A program made the position numbers and the translations under genes. This document shows positions 15,783 to 24,349 of a stretch of 64,000 nt of DNA, piece by piece. The notes beneath the pieces are model-generated. The model was not told the origin of the DNA, made no database searches, and saw only the letters and a program-made list of their open reading frames with translations. Positions within the stretch are counted from its first letter, which is position 1. The number at the start of each line of letters is the position of its first letter. The stretch is from Salinarchaeum sp. Harcht-Bsk1 (GTDB lineage: Archaea > Halobacteriota > Halobacteria > Halobacteriales > Salinarchaeaceae), in the NCBI RefSeq assembly GCF_000403645.1, contig NC_021313.1, forward strand, positions 2,127,014 to 2,191,013, given 5' to 3'.

Positions 15783-17141
15783 ATGTTCGGAGGAACCGGC
15801 GTCATCACGGGTGTCAGCGTGGCACACGAACACGCCACAGTGGACGAGATCGCCGAGGCTGGCGCCGAGAACCAGCGCGCCGAAATCGCCTGCCTCACCG
15901 CCAGGGATGGCGTCGAGGAGGCGTTCGCCCTCCAGACGTGTAACCGCGCAGAGGCCTACGTCGTCACGACCGACGCCGCGGACGGGCGCGCAGCCCTCCA
16001 GGACTTCGCGCCGTCGGTCCGCGAGGAGGCCGTCACGCGAATGGACCACGAGGAGAGCCTCCGCCACCTCATGCGCGTCGCCGCCGGTCTGGAGTCGCTC
16101 GTCCTCGGCGAGGATCACGTCCTCGGGCAGGTCCGGGAGGCCTACCAGGACGCACGCGGCGTCGGCGGCATCGGCCCGACGCTCGAGGAGGCCGTCACGA
16201 AGGCAATCCACGTCGGCGAACGGGTCCGGACCGAGACCGCGATCAACGAGGGAATCGTCTCGCTGGGCTCGGCTGCCGCCGCTTTCGCCGCCGATGAGGT
16301 CGACCTCGAGGGCGCCACGGCGGCCGTCGTCGGCGCTGGCGAGATGGGGACCGCGACCGCGAAGGCGCTCGCGAACCGCGGGATCGACGAGTTGCTCGTC
16401 GTCAATCGGACGGTTCCACACGCCGAGCACGTCGCGACTGCCGTCGACGTCGACGCGGAAGCACTCGGGCTTCCGTCGATCCACACCGTGCTCGAGACGG
16501 CCGCAGTCGTCGTCACGTCCTCCGCCAGCGAGGAGCCGCTGATCGAACCCCACCACGTTGCCGGCATCGACGCGACGACCTTCGTCGACCTCGCCCAGCC
16601 CCGCGACGTGGATCCGGGCGTCGCGAGCCGGGCGCCGGTCACCGTCTACGACCTCGACGACCTCGAAGACGTCACCGAGCAGACCCGCCGCCAGCGTCGC
16701 GCAGCCGCGGAGACCGTCGAGACGATCATCGACGACGAGTTCGACCACCTGCTCGAGCGGTACAAGCGAAAGCGCGCCGACGAGGTCATCGCCGGCATGT
16801 ACGAGGGGGCAGAAGCGATCAAGCGCGGCGAGGTCGAGCGCGCCATCGAGCAGGCCGAGGCCGACGGGGACCTCTCGGCCGACCAGCGCGAGGCCATCGA
16901 GGCGATGGCCGACGCGCTCGTCAACAAGCTGCTCGCAGCCCCGACGAGTAGCCTCCGGGACGCCGCGGCGGAGGACGACTGGACCACGATCCAGACCGCC
17001 CTCCAGCTGTTCGATCCGACGGTCGAAGATGGGCCGAGCGTCGGGGACGAGGCCCCACCTGGATTCTCGGGCGACGCGGCGGGTGTCGCCTCCAGCGACG
17101 AGGAGACCGACTCGACGCCGACGCCGGTCGACGACGACTGA
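15783..17141 (+). CDS. hemA: Glutamyl-tRNA reductase
   Basis: 452 residues. The catalytic Cys is in LQTCNRAEAY (Cys53). LGEDHVLGQVREAY, the NADP fold AAVVGAGEMGTATAKAL and the C-terminal dimerisation helices (ETIIDDEFDHLLERYKRKRADEVI) are all present. The enzyme reduces glutamyl-tRNA to glutamate-1-semialdehyde, the first committed step of tetrapyrrole synthesis. The ATG at 15783 gives the family N-terminus (TGVITGVSVAHEHATVDEI), and an ATG at 15750 that overlaps the previous gene is an alternative. The last 40 residues are a low-complexity acidic tail. Confidence 0.96.
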   Translation: MFGGTGVITGVSVAHEHATVDEIAEAGAENQRAEIACLTARDGVEEAFALQTCNRAEAYVVTTDAADGRAALQDFAPSVREEAVTRMDHEESLRHLMRVAAGLESLVLGEDHVLGQVREAYQDARGVGGIGPTLEEAVTKAIHVGERVRTETAINEGIVSLGSAAAAFAADEVDLEGATAAVVGAGEMGTATAKALANRGIDELLVVNRTVPHAEHVATAVDVDAEALGLPSIHTVLETAAVVVTSSASEEPLIEPHHVAGIDATTFVDLAQPRDVDPGVASRAPVTVYDLDDLEDVTEQTRRQRRAAAETVETIIDDEFDHLLERYKRKRADEVIAGMYEGAEAIKRGEVERAIEQAEADGDLSADQREAIEAMADALVNKLLAAPTSSLRDAAAEDDWTTIQTALQLFDPTVEDGPSVGDEAPPGFSGDAAGVASSDEETDSTPTPVDDD

Positions 17142-17216
17142 CCGTTCGACCGATCGGCCGGTCCGGTGCCGTTCTCCGATCGTCGACGGTCGACTCGCTC
17201 TCAGCCAGCAGTATAG

Positions 17217-18155
17217 CTATCCACCAGCAGTGTCGCTGTCGGCCGTGTCGTTGCCGGTCGTGGCGTTGCCGCCCGTTTCGTCGGTCGCGTTGCCGTTCGT
17301 TCCGTCGCCGTTCGTCCCGCCCGTCGCGTTGCCGCCGGTGACGTTGCCGTCCATACCGTCGGTCAGGTTCCCCTCGACGTCGCCGGGAACCTCCGCCGGC
17401 ACGGTCTCGTAGAATCCACTCACCGCCTCGAGAACCTCGTCGGGCGACAGCGCTGGGTCGAAGGGGTCTGGGAACGGCGAGTCGCCGAGGAGGTAGTTGA
17501 AGATGGCGGCGTGGCGGGCCTCCACGCTGTGGATCGCGAGCGCTGCACTCAGCAGGTCGGGGCTCTCGACGAGCGGCGCGACGCCCGCGTAGGCCGCGAC
17601 GCCGGCGTTCTCCAGCGTCTGCCCCACTACCAGCATCTCGTCGACGGTCTCGAAGCCGAAGTCGTACGCCGCCGGCTCTGCGGGCGTGCCGCCGAGCAGG
17701 TCGACGGCCTCGGTGAGCAGGTTGGCGTGGATCCGCTCCTGCTCGCCGAGGCGCTGGACGTACGCGTAGACGGCCTGGCGAACCGCCTCGGGCTGGGCCT
17801 GCAGGCTCTCGGCGTTCACGAAGTCCTCCTCCGTGAACTGCTCGAGGCCCCGTTCGTAGAATCCACGCTCGAGTTGTTCGAGGGTGAGCGCGTAGTTCAG
17901 CACCTCCAGGTCGGTGCCGTCGAGGTTCTCGAAGGCCGGCACCTCGTCTTCGGTCTCGTTGCCACTTGTCTCGCCGTCGCCGTCGTCCTGTGCGAGTCCC
18001 ATCCCGGCCGCGCCGCCCAGCGCGAGCAGGGTACCCCCCGCGAGCGCCGAGCGAGTCACGAAGCTCCGACGGCTGGTCCCCTCGTCGTCGAACTGGTCAC
18101 GGACCGACGTCGCGATGCACTCTGCTCTGTCGTGTGTCGTGTCTGGATCGGTCAT
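17217..18155 (-). CDS. Tat-exported ferritin-like domain protein
   Basis: 312 residues. A twin-arginine signal (SRRSFVTRSALAGG near 29-42, then a hydrophobic stretch ending GLAQ) points to export of a folded protein. The core is a four-helix ferritin-like bundle (Ferritin_2 type): EVLNYALTLEQLERGFYERGL, RLGEQERIHANLL, GQTLENAGVAAYAG and IHSVEARHAAIFNYLLG carry Glu and His at metal-ligand spacings. The last 60 residues are Gly/Asn/Thr-rich with many N-x-T sequons (NVT, NAT repeated), a likely glycosylated surface stalk. No lipobox or PGF motif is visible. It is divergent from the next gene across 297 nt with no other feature seen. Confidence 0.88.
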   Translation of the reverse strand: MTDPDTTHDRAECIATSVRDQFDDEGTSRRSFVTRSALAGGTLLALGGAAGMGLAQDDGDGETSGNETEDEVPAFENLDGTDLEVLNYALTLEQLERGFYERGLEQFTEEDFVNAESLQAQPEAVRQAVYAYVQRLGEQERIHANLLTEAVDLLGGTPAEPAAYDFGFETVDEMLVVGQTLENAGVAAYAGVAPLVESPDLLSAALAIHSVEARHAAIFNYLLGDSPFPDPFDPALSPDEVLEAVSGFYETVPAEVPGDVEGNLTDGMDGNVTGGNATGGTNGDGTNGNATDETGGNATTGNDTADSDTAGG

Positions 18156-18421
18156 GGACTGCCGGAAATTGCTGCCGGCAGCGGAGCCACGGTGAGCATA
18201 CGTTTCGTTATTCACGGGACCTGCTCCGGTATCCTCGGCGTTGTCGACGACGGCGACCGGCTCCCTCGTCGGCGATCGACCGCCCCCGATTTCTGCGGCC
18301 CTCGATCCGAAGTAATCTCTGCTAACGCCCGAACGCGTCGAGATGGCGGCGACCGTTCGCGCCGACCCACAGGAGTCCGCCGCAGTCTCCGGCCGCCAGC
18401 GGGCGTGGCTCGTGTTGTCGT

Positions 18422-18429
18422 GCTTAAGG
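18422..18429 (+). promoter_or_regulatory. TATA-like element of the alpha/beta-hydrolase gene
   Basis: GCTTAAGG lies 24-31 nt before the GTG at 18453, which supports that GTG as the start of a leaderless transcript. Confidence 0.5.
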
Positions 18430-18452
18430 TGTCGGGCCCGCAACCACCGAGC

Positions 18453-19304
18453 GTGCACGACGGGATCGACGGAGCAGCAGCGACCAACCGCGGCGTCGAC
18501 GTCACCTACGCGACCGCCGGCGAGGGCGAGGCCGTCGCGTTCGTCCCGACGCTCGGCTACGGTGCCTGGCAGTGGGGCTGGCAGTTCCCCGCCGTCGCCG
18601 GCCCGTTCCGGGCGATCGCGATGGAACTGCGAGGCACCGGCGGCTCGGACGCGCCACCGGGCCCCTACGACGTAGCGACGCTCGCAGCCGACCTCGAAGC
18701 CGTCCTCGCCGACGCCGGGGTCAGGCGGGTCCACATCGTGGGATTCGGACTCGGCGGCCACGTCGCGCTGGAATACGCCGCGCAGTACGACCGGGCCCGG
18801 TCGCTCGCCCTGATCGGCACGACGCCCGGGCTCCCAGAGGGTGACCTGCCGGGCCGCGTCCGGGCCGAGGACGGCACCGACCGCGACCTCGTCGACGCGC
18901 TGTTCGCGCCGGCGGGGAATCCCGACGCGCTCCGTGCCTCACTCTCGCCCGCGCTCTCCGCGGCCTTCCGCGCCGAGCATCCCGACGTGATCGAGGGAAT
19001 CGCCGAGTGGCGAGCGGACGAGGACGCCGACCGGGCAGGCTGGAACGCACAGGCGCCCGCGTTCACCGACTGGGAGCGATCCTGGCCCCCGTACGAGATG
19101 ACCGAGCCGACCCTCGTCGTCCAGGGCGGCGCCGATCGGGTCGTGTCGCCCGACAACGCAGCCGTGCTCGAAGAACTGCTTCCCGACGCCGAACGCGTCG
19201 ACTACCCCGACGCCGGACACCTCGTCACCGTCGAGCGTTCGCGACCGCTGAACGACCGGCTGATCGGGTGGCTGGAGCGCCACGCCAGCATCGACCGCCG
19301 ATGA
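18453..19304 (+). CDS. Alpha/beta-hydrolase fold protein lacking the nucleophile serine
   Basis: 283 residues from a GTG at 18453. The alpha/beta-hydrolase fold is clear: oxyanion strand AFVPTLGYGAWQW, MELRGTGGSDAPPG, the acid loop VVQGGADRVVSPDN and the catalytic-His region YPDAGHLVTVERSR. The nucleophile elbow, however, reads VGFGLGGHVAL, with Gly99 where Ser, Cys or Asp should stand in G-x-S-x-G. The DNA reads ggattcggactcggcggc, so this is a real codon. The protein is therefore probably not a classical hydrolase. It could be a binding protein, a cofactor-free oxygenase-like enzyme or a decayed enzyme. Confidence 0.85.
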   Translation: MHDGIDGAAATNRGVDVTYATAGEGEAVAFVPTLGYGAWQWGWQFPAVAGPFRAIAMELRGTGGSDAPPGPYDVATLAADLEAVLADAGVRRVHIVGFGLGGHVALEYAAQYDRARSLALIGTTPGLPEGDLPGRVRAEDGTDRDLVDALFAPAGNPDALRASLSPALSAAFRAEHPDVIEGIAEWRADEDADRAGWNAQAPAFTDWERSWPPYEMTEPTLVVQGGADRVVSPDNAAVLEELLPDAERVDYPDAGHLVTVERSRPLNDRLIGWLERHASIDRR

Positions 19305-19334
19305 GCGCGTCCGGATCGCATTCGCCGGGAGCGT

Positions 19335-19592
19335 TCAGACCGAGTTCCGGCGGTCGACGTCGCCGTCGTATGGCCCGGCCTCGGTGAGCAGGCGGACCTC
19401 CTCGCGCTGGAGCAGTTCGTCGGTCTTCCGATCGAGCAGCGCGTCGAAGGTGCCGTCGTCGTCCTCGTGGTTGGCACAGAGTTTGCACCAGAAGTGGTGG
19501 TTCGTCGGCTCCCAGGAGCGATGGCCCATCGGGCAGACGTAGCGCCAGCGATCGTGGCGGTTCTCGATCTCGATGTCGACGCGTCCGGGCAT
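19335..19592 (-). CDS. Small zinc-ribbon-like haloarchaeal protein
   Basis: 85 residues from the ATG at 19592. The middle holds YVCPMGHRSWEPTNHHFWCKLCANH, with Cys and His at spacings suited to one zinc site (C-x3-H and C-x2-C-x-x-H). The rest is charged and helical (DALLDRKTDELLQREEVRLL). The family is not recognised by name, though similar small proteins with CP-GH and W-C-x-x-C are common in haloarchaea. It is convergent with the upstream hydrolase gene. Confidence 0.75.
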   Translation of the reverse strand: MPGRVDIEIENRHDRWRYVCPMGHRSWEPTNHHFWCKLCANHEDDDGTFDALLDRKTDELLQREEVRLLTEAGPYDGDVDRRNSV

Positions 19593-19710
19593 GGGGCGAG
19601 CGTTCGGTACGTACGCTAAAGGATGAGAGCCTGAAGTGGGGTGAAAGTGAAGGTGCGGGCAGGGGCGCGGCCGCCGTCGAGAACCGGCAGCACCGTCGGC
19701 GCGGCGTAGC

Positions 19711-19716
19711 TTTATC
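19711..19716 (+). promoter_or_regulatory. TATA box of the Gfo/Idh/MocA dehydrogenase gene
   Basis: TTTATC lies 24-29 nt before the ATG at 19740, the spacing of a leaderless haloarchaeal promoter. Confidence 0.5.
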
Positions 19717-19739
19717 CTCGCCGTCGCCGTCCCTCCACC

Positions 19740-20723
19740 ATGGACTTCGGCGTCATCTCCACCGCGGACATCGGCACGGAAGACGTGATTCCCGGCATCC
19801 AGCAGAGCGACCACACCGTCGCTGCCATCGGCTCTCGCGACGAGCAGGCGGCACGGACGGTCGCTGACGACCTCGGCATCGAGCGGGCGTACGGCAGCTA
19901 CGAGGCGCTGCTCGCCGACGACGGCATCGACGCCGTCTACAACCCGCTGCCGAACGCCCTCCACGCGGAGTGGACGAAGCGGGCTGCCGACCACGGGCTC
20001 CACGTCCTCTGTGAGAAGCCACTCGCCGTCGACGAAGCGGAGGCCGCCGAACTGTTCGAGTACTGCGACGACGCCGGCGTCACGCTGATGGAGGCGTTCA
20101 TGTACCGGTACCACCCGCGGACCGTCCGCGCTCGCGAGATCGTCGACTCAGAACTGGGGGAGGTCCGCGCCGCGACGGCGTCCTTCACCTTCAACATGCG
20201 CTGGCCCGGGCACGAGGACGACTTCCGGCTCGACCCCGACCTCGCCGGCGGCAGCCTGATGGACGTCGGCTGCTACGCGGTCAGCGCGATTCGAGGGTTC
20301 CTCGGCGAACCCGAACGCGTCCACGCCGTCGCTGCCGACACTCGCGATTCCGGCGTCGACTCACAGCTCACGGGCGTCCTCGAGTACGAGGACGGCGTCA
20401 GCGGCCGGGTTCACTGCGGGTTCGACACGCCGAACGTCGAGCGCTACCGCGTCGAGACCGTCGACGGCTGGCTCGAGGCACGACGGGCGTTCGGGCCCAA
20501 GCCCGACGAGTCCGTGTCGCTGACGTGGTCGGTCGACGGCCGCGAGGTCACCGAGACGTTCGACCCCGTCGATCACTACACGCTCGAGACCGAGGGATTC
20601 GCCGAGGCAATCGAGGCCGGCGAGGCACCGCTCGTCGACCGCGAGGACTCCCTGGGGAACGCACGGGTCCTCGACGCCCTCATGGCGAGCGCGGAGCGAG
20701 GCGAGCCGGTGTCGCCGTCGTAG
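19740..20723 (+). CDS. Gfo/Idh/MocA family oxidoreductase
   Basis: 327 residues. The N-terminal Rossmann domain (MDFGVISTADIG, AAIGSRDEQAA) has the hallmark HVLCEKPLAVDEAEA, whose Lys is the conserved catalytic and cofactor residue. The C-terminal beta-sheet domain follows, with MEAFMYRYHPRT and GGSLMDVGCYAVSAIRGFLG. It resembles glucose-fructose oxidoreductase, dihydrodiol dehydrogenase and xylose dehydrogenase. It is shorter than the haloarchaeal D-xylose dehydrogenase I know (about 360 aa), so I do not assign the substrate. It acts in the cytoplasm and is probably monocistronic. Confidence 0.92.
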   Translation: MDFGVISTADIGTEDVIPGIQQSDHTVAAIGSRDEQAARTVADDLGIERAYGSYEALLADDGIDAVYNPLPNALHAEWTKRAADHGLHVLCEKPLAVDEAEAAELFEYCDDAGVTLMEAFMYRYHPRTVRAREIVDSELGEVRAATASFTFNMRWPGHEDDFRLDPDLAGGSLMDVGCYAVSAIRGFLGEPERVHAVAADTRDSGVDSQLTGVLEYEDGVSGRVHCGFDTPNVERYRVETVDGWLEARRAFGPKPDESVSLTWSVDGREVTETFDPVDHYTLETEGFAEAIEAGEAPLVDREDSLGNARVLDALMASAERGEPVSPS

Positions 20724-20883
20724 GGGCTGCTCGGCATCTACGGTCCCGGCTCGACGACGCTGCAGTGACATCGGATCGGTCCGCGGAAACCACCCGAACC
20801 GGTTCGGTCCCATCGGGTAACGGCGACCTTCGATCCCGGGAATCGGCGGCTCCCTTTTCGCCGGTGCTGTCGTAGTCCACCGT

Positions 20884-21345
20884 ATGTCACTGAGCGAACT
20901 CCAGCAGATCGGCGTCGAGTCGATGGACGACGCGGCGATCGACCAGTTCCTTGCGACGCACGGGGTGGGCGTCCTCGCGCTACCCGATACGCCGGCGCCC
21001 TATCTGCTCCCGATGTCCTTCGGCTACGACGGCGAGGGATCCCTCTACTTCACATACGTCCTCGGCGAGGACAGCGAGAAGGCCCGCCTCAGCGAACGCG
21101 CCGACGCGGCGAGGTTCCTCGTCTACACCGCCGACTCGCCGTTCCACTGGCAGAGCGTCGTGATGACCGGCACGATCGCCGCCGTGCCACGCGAGCAGTG
21201 GGACGACCTCACGCTCGAAAACGCCTGGCGGCCGGCGATCTTGGAGGCCGCCGACCTCTCCGGCGGCGTCGCCGTCTATCGCTTCGAGATCGACGAGCGA
21301 GAGGGGTACCGCCACACCGGGTTACCGCCGGGGTTCGAGGGATAG
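20884..21345 (+). CDS. Pyridoxamine 5'-phosphate oxidase-like FMN-binding protein
   Basis: 153 residues of the split-barrel flavin-binding fold. GVGVLALPDTPAPYLLPMSFGYDGEGSLYF and SVVMTGTIAAVP are the typical strands of the haloarchaeal pyridoxamine-phosphate-oxidase family. These proteins bind FMN, F420 or haem and mostly act as reductases rather than as true PdxH. The ATG at 20884 is in a good context, with a T-rich stretch about 28 nt upstream. No functional partner is adjacent. Confidence 0.88.
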   Translation: MSLSELQQIGVESMDDAAIDQFLATHGVGVLALPDTPAPYLLPMSFGYDGEGSLYFTYVLGEDSEKARLSERADAARFLVYTADSPFHWQSVVMTGTIAAVPREQWDDLTLENAWRPAILEAADLSGGVAVYRFEIDEREGYRHTGLPPGFEG

Positions 21346-21398
21346 GATCCGCGAAGGCGGTACCGTTCGCGGCAGCATCCGCGCGAGCCAAGGCGAGC

Positions 21399-21602
21399 GT
21401 GGTTCACTCACCTCGAATCGAGCACTCCGACGGCCAGCCGGGGAACTTCAAGCTCTATCGAGCGTACCACGAGAAGCTCCGGAGACACGACGGCTGGTAC
21501 TGCTTCGTGGTGTACCGCCCGACGCGGTCGGGGCTCACGGTGATCACCGACCGGGTGCAGCAGGCTGCCGATCTGCCCCACTCCAATGCCATGGGGCGGT
21601 GA
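21399..21602 (+). pseudogene. Gene remnant encoding a short basic protein fragment
   Basis: An open stretch of 67 codons from a GTG encodes GNFKLYRAYHEKLRRHDGWY followed by CFVVYRPTRSG and VQQAADLPHSN. This is well-structured protein sequence, unlike a chance frame. It resembles the middle of a small haloarchaeal or viral hypothetical protein, but I see no good start and the ending is abrupt. It sits at the left edge of a more AT-rich patch that holds the GH99-like gene, so it may be debris of a transferred segment. It could also be a genuine short gene. Confidence 0.5.
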
Positions 21603-21803
21603 TCACCGCGGGACCGAACAAGCGAAGCGTGCGATCGAGGACGTATCGAGGGCGTCGTTGGGATAGCGTATCCATTTCCTGAGACATGGCCGGCAAAGCC
21701 CACAGATGATCACCGCCACTCGTGACACACCACCCACAGAAACTGTCGGAACCTCCTCAGTCCAAGCGATTCACATGCGGTAGGCCACGTGTTGAGTACG
21801 TTA

Positions 21804-23633
21804 TTACCCGAGGCGTAGCGTCTGCGTCGCAAGTTCGTCGGTGATTCTCGTTGTGTCCAACCGCTCGTGCCCGACTTTCAGTGAGACAGCCATATCCGTG
21901 GCACCGATCCCAGTGAGATCGATACGGCCGCGGTCAGGCAATGACGGCACACTGATGACGGTTTCGCGGCTTCCCCCGAGCCATTGCCAGCTGTTCGAGT
22001 CGGCCTGTTCCGGGCCGGAGGATCCAACAATGAATTCAACCCCCTCCGGGCGCGTCCCAATGTCTGCGTCAAGAACAGTCGCTCCGGTATCGGTTTCGAT
22101 GGTCAGCTGGTAGAGCATAAACGTCAAATCTCGTCCGTCCTCAACTTGCGGATTCAACTCCGACTCCGGGACGGTTCGCTCGAAAATCAGTCTGAATACT
22201 TCGCCCTCAAACGTCGGCGGCTCACGTTCCGCGCTCGCGATGATCTCGGCTGTCGCATCCAGATATGCCGTGCCATGTTGCTCACTGGGCTCGATTTGCG
22301 TGTCCTCATACCACTCGTTGAACGATGTCACAAGGACTGGCCCATCGGCGTAGTGGCGTGCGGATTGGCCCGTTTGCTGGTAGATTTCGGGCATTGACGG
22401 GACTGGTTCGTTGTCGCGCTGCGTGTGCGTGATTTCAGTATCATCAAAGCCTGGCGCTGCTGTCGGGATGACGTCAACATCGAGATAGTCAGCCGCACGA
22501 TACCACGACCGATACGTCGATTGCGCCCGCTCAATGAACGCCTCTCGAGTCGGCTCGTTTGGGTTATACACGCTGTACGTCGTGACAGCGTCTGCAACCT
22601 CAATCATGGGCTGGCCCGCCAGTGAAGTCCGTACCGGCATGTCCACGATGAGATACGGCTCGACACCCGCGGCCTCGACAGCCGATTGGTACGCACTCTC
22701 GACATCGCCACGGAGGTTCTGTGCCACCCAGATATACAGGACCGGCCGACCGTCGATTCGTTTGTACGAGTCCCGGTTGAAGAACGTCTCCGCCAGATGC
22801 TGGAGATCGTTGGTGAATCGTTCCAGCGCGTAATCGTCGTCGAGGGCTACGGGATCGCTCCCAAGCCGCCCTGTTGTCTCATACAGAATCGACCAAGAGA
22901 GTTCGTCTGCACGAGGGTGCCCAAGAATATCCTCCTGGAAGCGAGTATCGTGAACGCTGTTCGGCCCCCACCAAGAGACGTTCAGCCACGACACACCGGC
23001 CTGCCGACACCAGTCTATGTGCTGTTCGATGACGGCTGGGTCGGCGGAGTTGTAGTCTCCTAATACGGGTGTCGATGGCGATTCACGACTCCACTCGCCA
23101 TCGCGCCAGTCGTGTAGCGGCGAACCGTACCACGGGTAGTAGTGAGCACCAACAGCACGAGCAGCGTCAGGCTTGGCTGCACGGACGACGACTGTCCCGA
23201 CGTGGTGGTTGCCGACTTCGACGGTCTGTGTGCCCGTCTTCTCAGGCGTGCCCGTGAGCTCGACCGTGGTCGACTCGCCAGGCGCTAGGGTCAATTGCGC
23301 TCTATCGAGTTGCTGCCCGCCAACCGTGAGCGGGAGCGTCCGGTTCAGTTCCGCCTCACTAGTGTTCTCCAACTCGAGGCCGACAACGACGGAGTCGCCG
23401 TAAATGATACCTGTTTCAGAGAGCGTGAAATCGGCGTTCGCGAGAGGGTCGGGGGTTTCTGAGGGCTGGTCGGTTTGTGTATCCGTTTGCGTTGTATTTT
23501 CAGTTTGTGTCTCCTCCTCAGTGTCAGTTGGTTGATTGCACCCAGCGAGGAGAGTCCCTCCGAGCGGCACTGTTGTAGTGAGGAATACCCGCCGTGGGAG
23601 CTCTTTATCCATACGGGTTGAGACCGTGTCCAT
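21804..23633 (-). CDS. GH99-like (endo-alpha-mannosidase/WbsX fold) Tat lipoprotein
   Basis: 609 residues from the ATG at 23633 (an ATG at 23612 is also possible). The N-terminus has a Tat signal with a lipobox: PRRVFLTTTVPLGG then LLAGC, followed by a Thr/Gln/Glu-rich stalk. A CARDB-like Ig domain (about 75-165) precedes the catalytic-type barrel, which begins GAHYYPWYGSPLHDW. The glycoside hydrolase family 99 signature FNEWYEDTQIEPS carries both Glu of the EW-E motif. A C-terminal beta domain follows. It is likely lipid-anchored outside the cell and acts on mannose-type glycans. Base composition is visibly richer in A+T than the neighbours, which suggests horizontal acquisition. Confidence 0.88.
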   Translation of the reverse strand: MDTVSTRMDKELPRRVFLTTTVPLGGTLLAGCNQPTDTEEETQTENTTQTDTQTDQPSETPDPLANADFTLSETGIIYGDSVVVGLELENTSEAELNRTLPLTVGGQQLDRAQLTLAPGESTTVELTGTPEKTGTQTVEVGNHHVGTVVVRAAKPDAARAVGAHYYPWYGSPLHDWRDGEWSRESPSTPVLGDYNSADPAVIEQHIDWCRQAGVSWLNVSWWGPNSVHDTRFQEDILGHPRADELSWSILYETTGRLGSDPVALDDDYALERFTNDLQHLAETFFNRDSYKRIDGRPVLYIWVAQNLRGDVESAYQSAVEAAGVEPYLIVDMPVRTSLAGQPMIEVADAVTTYSVYNPNEPTREAFIERAQSTYRSWYRAADYLDVDVIPTAAPGFDDTEITHTQRDNEPVPSMPEIYQQTGQSARHYADGPVLVTSFNEWYEDTQIEPSEQHGTAYLDATAEIIASAEREPPTFEGEVFRLIFERTVPESELNPQVEDGRDLTFMLYQLTIETDTGATVLDADIGTRPEGVEFIVGSSGPEQADSNSWQWLGGSRETVISVPSLPDRGRIDLTGIGATDMAVSLKVGHERLDTTRITDELATQTLRLG

Positions 23634-23852
23634 CACAAAAAAGTGTGTATTCCTGATACGATACGTCAGCAGAATGTGGGGTGTTTCGACTGCACTGCCA
23701 GCCGCCGCTGCGGAGTATTTTGGGTCTGTGACCTTAGTCACACGCCGAAGGGGAACCCGGCCGGTTCTCCGCGCGAGGCGCGCGCCGCTGCTCGGCTCGA
23801 TCGTCCGGCCCACAGCCCACAGTGAAAATCAGCTTGTGCTCACGGGATGTTG

Positions 23853-24008
23853 CTACAACTGATTTGAGTTACAGGAGTCGCAGGATGGGCAGCGATGGGC
23901 CCGCCGGTCGTCGTCGCCGTAGACGCGACGGAATCGCTCGCTCACGTGGGCGTCGCAGAACAGGCACGCGGTCGGGGGCGACGAGACTGTCTGAAGGGCT
24001 CCGCTCAC
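23853..24008 (-). CDS. Small zinc-ribbon protein (DUF7563-like)
   Basis: 51 residues from a GTG at 24008. The core ACLFCDAHVSERFRRVYGDD and CPSCDSC is a two-CxxC zinc knuckle of the type C-x-x-C-x-AHVS-RF-RV, seen in many short haloarchaeal proteins. The frame stays open upstream, but that part is basic and unlikely. The protein is slightly short for the family and its C-terminus (NSNQL) is unusual, so the gene may be truncated by the AT-rich patch next to it. Confidence 0.6.
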   Translation of the reverse strand: MSGALQTVSSPPTACLFCDAHVSERFRRVYGDDDRRAHRCPSCDSCNSNQL

Positions 24009-24184
24009 GCCGCGACACCCCCGTTTCCTTCGATATTTCGCCCGATAACGCGGGGGCGGACTCGGGTTCCGCTTTCCTTCGATTTTCAGCACCGGTTTCT
24101 ACGCGGGAAACCGAATCGCAAAATCCGAAGCGAGGCGCTACGGCCCTGGCTCGCCGGATAATTCGCAACGAGTAAGGATCGGAG

Positions 24185-24256
24185 TGGACTCGCTGGGATT
24201 TGAACCCAGGGCCTCTTCCTTGCGAAGGAAGCGATCTGCCACTGATCTACGAGCCC
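24185..24256 (-). tRNA. tRNA-Ala (anticodon CGC)
   Basis: The minus strand folds into a complete 72-nt cloverleaf. The acceptor is GGGCTCG/CGAGTCC with discriminator A, and the D arm is GATC-AGTGGCA-GATC. The anticodon stem CTTCC/GGAAG encloses TTCGCAA (anticodon CGC, reading GCG). The T arm is CTGGG-TTCAAAT-CCCAG. No intron is seen and CCA is not encoded. It lies alone, next to the truncated haemoglobin gene. Confidence 0.96.
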
Positions 24257-24349
24257 GCAGACCATTCTACCGCCCGAATCGCACTTGAGGCTTCCGTTTG
24301 CCGATCAGGGACGTGACGCGGTCTCACTCGCCAGACAGCCAGGAACCGG

